Part shown: positions 1-5,223 of the stretch, piece after piece
How positions within the stretch are numbered: the first letter of the stretch is position 1
How the letters are laid out: the number at the start of each line of letters is the position of its first letter
From: Acidimicrobiia bacterium
GTDB taxonomy: Bacteria > Actinomycetota > Acidimicrobiia > Spongiisociales > ZC4RG35
Assembly (NCBI GenBank): GCA_030623125.1
Contig: JAUXMQ010000085.1
Coordinates: forward strand, 1-5,947
Length of the DNA stretch: 5,947 nt
Reading direction: 5' to 3'
Notes under the pieces: generated by a model
The model's input: the letters and a program-made list of their open reading frames with translations, nothing else
Told to the model about the DNA's origin: nothing
The model's database searches: none
Made by a program: the position numbers and the translations under genes

Positions 1-384
1 CTTCTCTCGCATGTGGGGCACAACCGCACGGCAGGTGAGAAACATGCTGAGAACGTTGACATCCATGACCTGACGCCACTCGTCCACGGGGATTCGATCG
101 AAAGGCCTCATCTCGAGCGAGGCGTAAATCCCGGCGTTGTTCACCAAGATGTCGACTCCCCCACACTCGCGGATAACCTCGGCGACCATGTCATCGACTT
201 GCTCCGGAGACGACACGTCAACGGTAAGACCGAGGCCACCCTCGTACGCGGCGGCCGCTTCCGCGGCGTTGTGAATGTCGGCGATCACGATACGGGCGCC
301 CTCCGCGGCCAACCCGTCAGCAATGGCACGACCGATCCCCTGTGCGCCACCGGTCACGATTGCAACTTTGTCTTGAAGTGTCAT
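1..384 (-). CDS. SDR-family oxidoreductase, N-terminal part (cut by window edge)
   Basis: This is a short-chain dehydrogenase/reductase of the classical type, which interconverts an alcohol and a ketone with NAD(P). Read from the complement, 128 residues are present before the window ends. The Rossmann glycine motif TGGAQGIG lies at residues 11-18, an Asp (D36) at the end of the second strand favours NAD over NADP, an adenine-contacting Asp sits near residue 56, NNAG is at 82-85, and the structural Asn of the catalytic tetrad is near 110. The Ser, Tyr and Lys of the active site would lie beyond the edge, so activity cannot be judged. The start is set by ATG at 384-382, which overlaps the TGA of the NIPSNAP gene (ATGA) and gives the usual six residues before the first strand. 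No Shine-Dalgarno is visible, so translation is probably coupled to the upstream gene. The substrate cannot be told from this part. Confidence 0.93.
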   Translation of the reverse strand, partial: MTLQDKVAIVTGGAQGIGRAIADGLAAEGARIVIADIHNAAEAAAAYEGGLGLTVDVSSPEQVDDMVAEVIRECGGVDILVNNAGIYASLEMRPFDRIPVDEWRQVMDVNVLSMFLTCRAVVPHMREK

Positions 385-695
385 TGCAATGGCGAGAAGC
401 TAGTCGGAATCAGGATCCGATTTCTCTGGGTGTGAATCAGGGGTTGGATCTTGGCCATGAACCCTGGCCATCGTGGATCTGCCTTCAAGGCCGCTCGACG
501 CTCCTCACGGTCGGCGAAATTCGAGTACCGCCACATGCTGACGACGGTCGAAAGCTCACCCATGTCGGTGGTGAACCAGCCGATCAAGTCACCGAGAACC
601 TCCTTCTGGATCTCTATGCCCTCTTGCGCGTAGTGCTCGATCAGTTCATTCAGTTTCCCGGTGTACACGTGATAGTCACGTTGCTCGATAATCAT
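381..695 (-). CDS. NIPSNAP family protein
   Basis: This is a 104-residue protein covering one complete NIPSNAP domain, a ferredoxin-like alpha-beta dimeric fold. Family hallmarks are the opening E-x-R-x-Y strand (EQRDY, residues 4-8), GKL at 13-15, a Gln/Leu-Gly segment near 30-35, an aromatic GWFTTDMG turn at 39-46, VSMWRY near 52-57, a basic RREER-like helix after the ADREERR motif, a D-x-x-W-x-x-F signature (DPRWPGF) and the C-terminal ILIP..FSPL. Bacterial members often sit in catabolic operons next to dehydrogenases, but a biochemical role is rarely known. I therefore assign none beyond a probable accessory or small catalytic role in this pathway. It lies 13 bp after the aldehyde dehydrogenase stop and overlaps the SDR start by 4 bp, so the three genes form one transcription unit. 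The ATG at 695 follows an excellent ribosome binding site. Confidence 0.9.
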   Translation of the reverse strand: MIIEQRDYHVYTGKLNELIEHYAQEGIEIQKEVLGDLIGWFTTDMGELSTVVSMWRYSNFADREERRAALKADPRWPGFMAKIQPLIHTQRNRILIPTSFSPLQ

Positions 696-698
696 CGA

Positions 699-706
699 TC
701 ACCTCC
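699..706 (-). promoter_or_regulatory. Strong ribosome binding site for the NIPSNAP gene
   Basis: The complement reads GGAGGTGA, a full match to the anti-Shine-Dalgarno end of 16S rRNA. The GGAGG core ends 6 nt before the ATG at 695. The site lies in the 13-bp gap just after the TAG stop of the aldehyde dehydrogenase. It is the strongest such site in the window and contrasts with the first genes of both operons, which have none. Confidence 0.8.
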
Positions 707-708
707 AT

Positions 709-2199
709 CTAGAGCCCGGCGAAGGTGAAGTACTTGGTGTCCACCCACTCCTCGATCCCGTACTTCGATCCTTCTCTACCGATCCCAGACTGCTTGACCC
801 CGCCGAAAGGCGCCACTTCGGTGGATACAAATCCGGTGTTCAAACCCACAATGCCAGCTTCGAGAGCCTCACCCACTCGCCACGCTCGCGCCAGGTCCTT
901 GGTGAAGAAATAGGCGCAGAGGCCGTATGGCGTGTCGTTGGCGATGGCTATTGCTTCTTCCTCGGTGCGAAAGGGGATGATCCCTGCAACTGGTCCGAAG
1001 GTCTCTTCGCATGACATGTCCATCTCAGGTGATACGCCGGTAAGCACGGTCGGCTGGAAGAAGAGCCCTCCCCTGTCATGGGGTGAGCCCCCGACGACGA
1101 TCTCGGCACCCGATTCGAGAGCATTTGCGATGTGCCGTTCTACCTTGTCAAGGCCTTGCTGATCGATGAGTGGCCCGATCTGGGAGCCCTCCTCGGTGCC
1201 AGAACCCACGACCAGGCCGGCTGCGTAGTCGGTGAGCATTGCCACAAACTCATCGTGGACACTCTCCTGGACAAGGATTCGGTTGGCCGAAATGCAGGTT
1301 TGGCCTGAGTTCCGATACTTGCACGACTGCATGGCGCCAAGGGCCAACTCGAGATCCGCATCCTCGAACACGATGAACGGCGCATTGCCTCCAAGCTCGA
1401 GGGAGACCTTGGTGACAGTGTCGGCGCATTGTTTCATGAGAAGCTTGCCCACCTCGGTCGAACCGGTGAAACCCAGCATCCGAAGTCGTGGGTCAGATGT
1501 CATGGTCTCGCCGACCTCTTGTGCCTTTTCGGCCGGAGTTGTCACGACATTCAGAACCCCTGGCGGAAGACCCGCCCGCTCGGCGAGCACGCACACGGCC
1601 AGAGCAGACAGAGGGGTCTGCTCGGCAGGCTTGAGGACCATGGTGTTTCCCGCAGCGACCGCGGGAGCACACTTGCGCGTCACCATCGCTGAAGGGAAGT
1701 TCCACGGGGTAATCCCGCCGGTGACGCCCAGCGGCTCTTTGAACACAACGATGCGCCGACCCTCCATCGGCGTGGGTATCACATCCCCGTAGACTCGCTT
1801 TGCCTCCTCACCGAACCACTCGAGGAAGGACGCTGCGTACTCGACCTCCCCTCGCGACTCGGAGAGTGGCTTGCCTTGCTCGGCGGTGAGGATCAAAGAC
1901 AGGTCTTCGGAGTTATCACGCATCAGGTCGGCCCAACGTCTCAAGATTGCGGCCCGCTCTTTAGCCAGGGTCGTGCCCCATGTCTCAAAGGCCGCTCCCG
2001 CCGCGTCGAGCGCACGTGTCGTTTCTGTCGCACCGAAAACAGGCACTTCCGCCAAGACCCGTCCCGATGCTGGGTCGCGGACCTCGAAGGTTCCCCCGTC
2101 GTCGGCACCCACCCACTCGCCGTTCACAAACGCAAGCTCCCGCAAGAGCTCTCGATCCTCCAACAGGTCTAGAGCAGACGATGTTTCGATAGTGGTCAC
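709..2199 (-). CDS. gabD: NAD(P)-dependent aldehyde dehydrogenase, probably succinate-semialdehyde dehydrogenase
   Basis: This 496-residue protein is a full-length ALDH-superfamily enzyme that oxidises an aldehyde to its carboxylate. Visible landmarks are TPWNFP (164-169) with the oxyanion Asn N167, cofactor-binding K190 in VLKPAE, FTGSTEVG (244-251), the general base E268 in LELGG, the nucleophile C302 in SGQTC, EETFGP (398-403) and the C-terminal PFGGVKQSGIGREG. The succinate-semialdehyde subgroup is indicated by R175 (MVTRK), R296 six residues before the catalytic Cys, and S459 before EVAPFGG. These correspond to the carboxylate-binding R213, R334 and S498 of the human enzyme as I recall it. 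The second loop Cys of the human enzyme (C342) is Ser here. Glutarate-semialdehyde or another semialdehyde is an alternative substrate. The start is GTG at 2199, and an in-frame TAA four codons upstream (2211-2209) excludes a longer form. It is the first gene of the minus-strand operon. Confidence 0.93.
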   Translation of the reverse strand: MTTIETSSALDLLEDRELLRELAFVNGEWVGADDGGTFEVRDPASGRVLAEVPVFGATETTRALDAAGAAFETWGTTLAKERAAILRRWADLMRDNSEDLSLILTAEQGKPLSESRGEVEYAASFLEWFGEEAKRVYGDVIPTPMEGRRIVVFKEPLGVTGGITPWNFPSAMVTRKCAPAVAAGNTMVLKPAEQTPLSALAVCVLAERAGLPPGVLNVVTTPAEKAQEVGETMTSDPRLRMLGFTGSTEVGKLLMKQCADTVTKVSLELGGNAPFIVFEDADLELALGAMQSCKYRNSGQTCISANRILVQESVHDEFVAMLTDYAAGLVVGSGTEEGSQIGPLIDQQGLDKVERHIANALESGAEIVVGGSPHDRGGLFFQPTVLTGVSPEMDMSCEETFGPVAGIIPFRTEEEAIAIANDTPYGLCAYFFTKDLARAWRVGEALEAGIVGLNTGFVSTEVAPFGGVKQSGIGREGSKYGIEEWVDTKYFTFAGL

Positions 2200-2205
2200 T
2201 TCCCG

Positions 2206-2211
2206 AGTTTA
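2206..2211 (-). promoter_or_regulatory. Putative -10 element of the aldehyde dehydrogenase operon (leaderless)
   Basis: On the complement the hexamer TAAACT fits the TANNNT pattern of actinobacterial -10 boxes. It ends 6 nt before the GTG start at 2199, which would place transcription initiation on or next to the start codon. No convincing -35 element is seen at 16-19 bp spacing. The only purine-rich bases before the GTG (GGGAA) abut it too closely to act as a ribosome binding site, which fits a leaderless mRNA. Confidence 0.4.
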
Positions 2212-2222
2212 CCAATGAACCA

Positions 2223-2240
2223 GGGCCCTTCAGCCGGCCC
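2223..2240. repeat. GC-rich inverted repeat in the divergent promoter region
   Basis: The arms GGGCC (2223-2227) and GGCCC (2236-2240) are separated by 8 bp, and the left arm also lies inside the 8-bp palindrome AGGGCCCT (2222-2229). The repeat starts 12 bp upstream of the putative -10 of the aldehyde dehydrogenase operon, where a regulator could bind. Short GC palindromes are frequent by chance in DNA of this composition, so this is only a candidate operator. Confidence 0.2.
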
Positions 2241-2281
2241 AAGCCCCTCACCGATCAATCAGCCTCCAAGCGGCGAAACCA

Positions 2282-2293
2282 CAGCGACCGCTG
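2282..2293. promoter_or_regulatory. Candidate operator palindrome upstream of the diol dehydratase genes
   Basis: A perfect inverted repeat, CAGCG-AC-CGCTG, has 5-bp arms and a 2-bp centre. If transcription starts near 2323, it covers about -41 to -30, the place normally held by a -35 box, and no good -35 sequence is seen there. That position would suit an activator or repressor. No regulator gene lies in the window, so the binding protein is unknown. Confidence 0.3.
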
Positions 2294-2309
2294 CCAGGAA
2301 ACGCCCGCA

Positions 2310-2315
2310 TACACT
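2310..2315 (+). promoter_or_regulatory. Putative -10 element of the diol dehydratase operon (leaderless)
   Basis: TACACT fits TANNNT and lies 8 nt before the ATG at 2324, so the predicted start of transcription falls at about 2322-2324. No Shine-Dalgarno precedes this ATG; the nearest purine run (AGGAA, 2296-2300) is over 20 nt away. The start codon itself is secure because family-conserved residues (DYPL) begin at residue 9. There is no room in such a leader for a cobalamin riboswitch. Confidence 0.4.
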
Positions 2316-2323
2316 CCAGCGAT

Positions 2324-2737
2324 ATGACCGGACTCGACCCCGACACCGACTATCCACTGGGGACACGTCGCCCCGATCTGATCTCAACCCCATCCGGGAT
2401 GTCTCTCGATGATCTCAACCTCGAGCAGCTGAGGGCAGGCGTGATCGCTGGGGAGGATGTTCGGGCAACAGCAGAAACCCTGCGGATGCAGGCCGACATC
2501 GCAGAGGCAGTCAATCGACATCAGCTTGCCGAGAATCTGCGGCGGGCGGCCGAGCTGACCCGGGTGCCTGACGATGTCATCCTCGCCGTCTACACCGCTC
2601 TCCGGCCCGGAAGGTCCAACGCTGCCGCCCTCGAAGAATGGGCTCAGACACTCGAGGAAACGTATGACGCACCCGCTGTTGCCGCATTTGTGCGCGAGGC
2701 CCTAGAGGTCTCAATCGCACGGGGTCTTATCAAATGA
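2324..2737 (+). CDS. pduE: Adenosylcobalamin-dependent diol/glycerol dehydratase, small (gamma) subunit
   Basis: The 137-residue product is the small subunit of the B12-dependent propanediol/glycerol dehydratase, which with the large and medium chains forms the (alpha-beta-gamma)2 holoenzyme. Family features along the chain are DYPL at 9-12, the LDDLNLEQL segment near 28-36, ETLRMQADIAE (51-61), RRAAELTRVPDD (about 73-84), the ALRPGRS turn (about 92-98) and AAFVREALE near the C-terminus. The length is close to the short glycerol-dehydratase type (about 140) rather than to enterobacterial PduE (about 170), whose extra N-terminal segment is missing here. The gene precedes the catalytic subunit, the reverse of the enterobacterial C-D-E order, and its TGA overlaps the next ATG by 4 bp (ATGA), so synthesis is probably coupled and near stoichiometric. 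The symbol is by homology; 1,2-propanediol is not proven as the substrate. Confidence 0.94.
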   Translation: MTGLDPDTDYPLGTRRPDLISTPSGMSLDDLNLEQLRAGVIAGEDVRATAETLRMQADIAEAVNRHQLAENLRRAAELTRVPDDVILAVYTALRPGRSNAAALEEWAQTLEETYDAPAVAAFVREALEVSIARGLIK

Positions 2738-4968
2738 CCGCCAAGACGAGGGCCGCAGAAAGATTGGCGCGCGCCTTGAGGCTGGAATCGCTCATCTCCC
2801 CTGATCCCTCGTTGGGACTGGTGGCGATGAAAAGCCCCAACGACCCGACACCGTCACTCGTCATCGACGACGGAATCGTCATCGAGCTCGATAGCAAGGC
2901 TTCCAACGATTTCGACCTCATCGACCGGTTTGTGGTTGCCCATGGCCTCGACCTCGAGATTGCCCAAACCGCCATGCCACTAGCGGACGAAGAGTTGGCG
3001 CGAATGCTCGTAGACGTCAACGTCTCCCGCGATGAGCTGGTCAGATTGTCCAGAGGCCTAACCCCGGCCAAATTGACAGCCGTCATGTCCACACTCGACC
3101 CGGTCGAGATGATGTTCGCAATGAAGAAATTGCGCGCTCGAAAACGGCCTCGCAATCAAGCACATGTCACGAATCGCAAGGAGAACCCCGCCCTCCTCGC
3201 CGCAGATGCCGCGGAGGCGGCGGCAAGGGGTTTTGCCGAGATCGAGACGACGGTTGGAGTGTCCCGGTATGCCCCTCTCAACGCAATCTCGATCCTGGTG
3301 GGGTCACAGACCGGCCGGCCGGGCGTCCTCACGCAATGCGCTGTTGAGGAGCGTCGGAGCCTGCAACTCGGCATCCAGGGCCTCACTACCTACGCCGAGA
3401 CTCTCTCGGTGTATGGGACCGACGCCTGTTTCGTCGACGGCGACGACACACCGTGGTCGAAAGCCTTCCTCGCCTCCGCCTACGCCTCACGAGGGGTGAA
3501 GATCCGATTCACCTCCGGGAGCGGATCGGAGGCCTTGATGGGTTACTCGGAGGGTAAGTCGATGTTGTACCTCGAATCCCGATGTCTCAGTCTGATCCGG
3601 GCGGCCGGCTCCCAAGGCGCCCAGAACGGAGGCGTCTCGACGGTGGCATTGCCACTTGCTCTGCCGGGCGGCACCAAGAGCATCCTCGCCGAAAATCTCA
3701 TCGCCGCCTGGCTCGACCTCGAAGTCGCCTCGGGCAACGATGCCATCGCGTCCCATTCCTCGATTCGCAAGACGGCAAAGCTCATGGGCCAGTTCCTGCC
3801 TGGCACAGACTTCGTCACATCCGGATACAGCGTGATGCCCAAGTACGACAACATGTTCGGCGGTGGCAATTTCGACTCGGACGACCTGGACGAGTGGACG
3901 ACGATCCAACGTGACTGGCAGGTCGACGGTGGCATCCAGCCGCTTTCAGAGGAGGACGCCTTGAAGATACGTCGCAAGGCGGCTCGAGCCATTCAAGGTG
4001 TCTTCGAAGAGTTCGGCTTCCCCCAGGTGTCCGACGAAGAAGTCGAAGCAGCCGTCACCGCCTATTCGAGCCGGGACATTCCGGATCGGGATCGAGCCGC
4101 CGACGTCGAAGCTGCCGACACCGTGTTCAGTAAACGGGTGAGCGGCGTTGATGTCGCCCGCGCCCTCGATCGCTCCGGATTCTCGGACGTAGCCGAAGCA
4201 GTCCTCGCAATGCAGCGCCTGCGGGTCAGTGCGGACTACCTGCAGACATCGGCCGTGGTTGGTGAGGACGGAGAGGTCGAGTCCGCCATCAATCATCCCA
4301 ACGACTACAGCGGCCCCGGTTCCGGGCACCGGTTGACCGGTGATCGCTGGGACCGCCTCCAGGCGCTTCCCCATGTACAGACCAGCACTGCCGCAGCAGG
4401 TGTCGAGAACACCGATGGCCAGTTCCGGTTTGACGTCGTCGGCGAGGCCCGTGTTCGCCATGACGTCGCCGAGGTGGTTGTCGCCATCGGTCCGGCATTT
4501 CTCGGCTCACTTCGGCACACCATCGGTGGCCTCGGCCATCGCCAGGTCATCGAAGCAATAGTCGAAGGCGTGCGCAGTGGGGGCGCCGAGGCGCGCCTCG
4601 TGCAGGTCCGAAGAACATCCGATGTTGGATTCATCGCTCATGATGCCGCAGTCCTGTCGGGAGCCGACATTGGGATTGGGATTCAGTCGAAGGGAACTGC
4701 GGTAATCCATCGAGCCGATCTCGAACCCCTCGACAACCTGGAACTCTTCGGAATGGCGCCTGTGCTCACACTCGACTCCTACCGAGCCATTGGCAGCAAT
4801 GCGGCGGCGTACGCAATGCTCGGTCAGCCCAGCCCGGTACCGACCGAGATCGACAACTTCGCCCGGGTGAAGCACATCGTTCGCACCACCCTGATGCACG
4901 CTGTTGAAACCGGCGCAGTTGCCAACGACGCACCACCAATCGAAATCGAGTTGCTCCCCTCCAGCTGA
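2734..4968 (+). CDS. Adenosylcobalamin-dependent diol dehydratase, fused large (alpha) and medium (beta) subunits
   Basis: This 744-residue chain joins two subunits that are separate in Klebsiella and Salmonella. Residues 1 to about 546 match PduC/DhaB1, the TIM-barrel catalytic subunit that converts a 1,2-diol to an aldehyde by radical 1,2-migration. Residues from about 563 to 744 match PduD, which holds cobalamin at the subunit interface (RTSDVGF, GIGIQSKGT, NLELFGMAP). Against recalled Klebsiella numbering all key residues are kept one position later: the metal ligands Q142, E171, E222, Q297 and S363, and the substrate contacts H144 and D336. The residue after D336 is Ala instead of Gln, and the next two also differ, so the substrate pocket is altered. 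The linker of about 16 residues replaces the PduD N-terminus that targets microcompartments. The ATG overlaps the small-subunit stop (ATGA). No reactivase genes (PduGH type) follow. Whether the substrate is glycerol, propanediol or a larger diol is open. Confidence 0.95.
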   Translation: MTAKTRAAERLARALRLESLISPDPSLGLVAMKSPNDPTPSLVIDDGIVIELDSKASNDFDLIDRFVVAHGLDLEIAQTAMPLADEELARMLVDVNVSRDELVRLSRGLTPAKLTAVMSTLDPVEMMFAMKKLRARKRPRNQAHVTNRKENPALLAADAAEAAARGFAEIETTVGVSRYAPLNAISILVGSQTGRPGVLTQCAVEERRSLQLGIQGLTTYAETLSVYGTDACFVDGDDTPWSKAFLASAYASRGVKIRFTSGSGSEALMGYSEGKSMLYLESRCLSLIRAAGSQGAQNGGVSTVALPLALPGGTKSILAENLIAAWLDLEVASGNDAIASHSSIRKTAKLMGQFLPGTDFVTSGYSVMPKYDNMFGGGNFDSDDLDEWTTIQRDWQVDGGIQPLSEEDALKIRRKAARAIQGVFEEFGFPQVSDEEVEAAVTAYSSRDIPDRDRAADVEAADTVFSKRVSGVDVARALDRSGFSDVAEAVLAMQRLRVSADYLQTSAVVGEDGEVESAINHPNDYSGPGSGHRLTGDRWDRLQALPHVQTSTAAAGVENTDGQFRFDVVGEARVRHDVAEVVVAIGPAFLGSLRHTIGGLGHRQVIEAIVEGVRSGGAEARLVQVRRTSDVGFIAHDAAVLSGADIGIGIQSKGTAVIHRADLEPLDNLELFGMAPVLTLDSYRAIGSNAAAYAMLGQPSPVPTEIDNFARVKHIVRTTLMHAVETGAVANDAPPIEIELLPSS

Positions 4969-5007
4969 TCCAGACGCCTATCGTGGCGAACGAATCGAAC
5001 ACGCGGA

Positions 5008-5013
5008 AAGGAA
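5008..5013 (+). promoter_or_regulatory. Ribosome binding site that fixes the tautomerase start
   Basis: AAGGAA lies 5 nt before the ATG at 5019. It supports that ATG over the in-frame GTG at 4983, which would add 12 residues and hide the catalytic N-terminal proline. Confidence 0.7.
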
Positions 5014-5018
5014 CCCCG

Positions 5019-5222
5019 ATGCCACTCATCAGAGTCGAGCTATTCGACTATCGAATCGACGACGAGGTCAGTGCCGCACTGATCAAAGGGATGACCGACG
5101 TCATGGTTGATGTGACCCACGAATCTCTCAGGGAGCACACCTGGGTCATCGTTGAAGGTCACAACCCGAAGAACTGGGGATTGGGTGGCAAACCCTGGCC
5201 TGTCGACGAGATGCCAGACTGA
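5019..5222 (+). CDS. 4-oxalocrotonate tautomerase family protein
   Basis: This is a 67-residue protein of the small tautomerase superfamily, which moves protons between enol and keto forms using an N-terminal proline as base. Met is followed directly by Pro (MPLIRV), so removal of Met exposes Pro1, and the mature length of 66 is close to the 62 of 4-oxalocrotonate tautomerase. Counting from Pro1, Arg11 of the classic enzyme is present (DYR). Arg39 appears replaced by the Trp of TWVIVEG, and Phe50 by the Trp of NWGLGG, a pattern I recall from other small members of uncertain substrate. The gene starts 50 bp after the dehydratase stop with no convincing promoter, so it is probably cotranscribed with it and may act on a keto or unsaturated acid in the same pathway. 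The substrate cannot be named from sequence. Confidence 0.88.
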   Translation: MPLIRVELFDYRIDDEVSAALIKGMTDVMVDVTHESLREHTWVIVEGHNPKNWGLGGKPWPVDEMPD

Positions 5223-5223
5223 G

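Noticed and set aside
13..435. A plus-strand frame of 140 codons at the left edge.
   Set aside because: It is the antisense of the SDR gene, whose TGGAQGIG and NNAG motifs are on the minus strand.
1232..1792. A 186-codon open frame on the plus strand, antisense to the aldehyde dehydrogenase gene.
   Set aside because: Its product shows no recognisable family, and the opposite strand carries a complete aldehyde dehydrogenase with all its motifs. Long antisense frames are common in GC-rich genes.
2200..2323. A cobalamin riboswitch ahead of the B12-dependent enzyme.
   Set aside because: No B12-box-like sequence is visible, the region is only 124 bp and is shared by two promoters, and the predicted leader is about zero nt long.
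3487..4461. Several long minus-strand frames (for example 3487-3909, 3543-3992 and 3946-4461) within the dehydratase gene.
   Set aside because: They lie opposite conserved dehydratase sequence, overlap each other, and resemble no family. They are shadows of GC-rich coding DNA.
4979..4984. TATCGT as a -10 box for a separate tautomerase promoter.
   Set aside because: No -35 partner is seen, and a single TANNNT hexamer in a 50-bp gap is expected by chance. Cotranscription with the dehydratase is simpler.
4983..5018. An upstream GTG start for the tautomerase that adds 12 residues.
   Set aside because: It would bury the catalytic N-terminal proline, and a good ribosome binding site stands 5 nt before the ATG at 5019.
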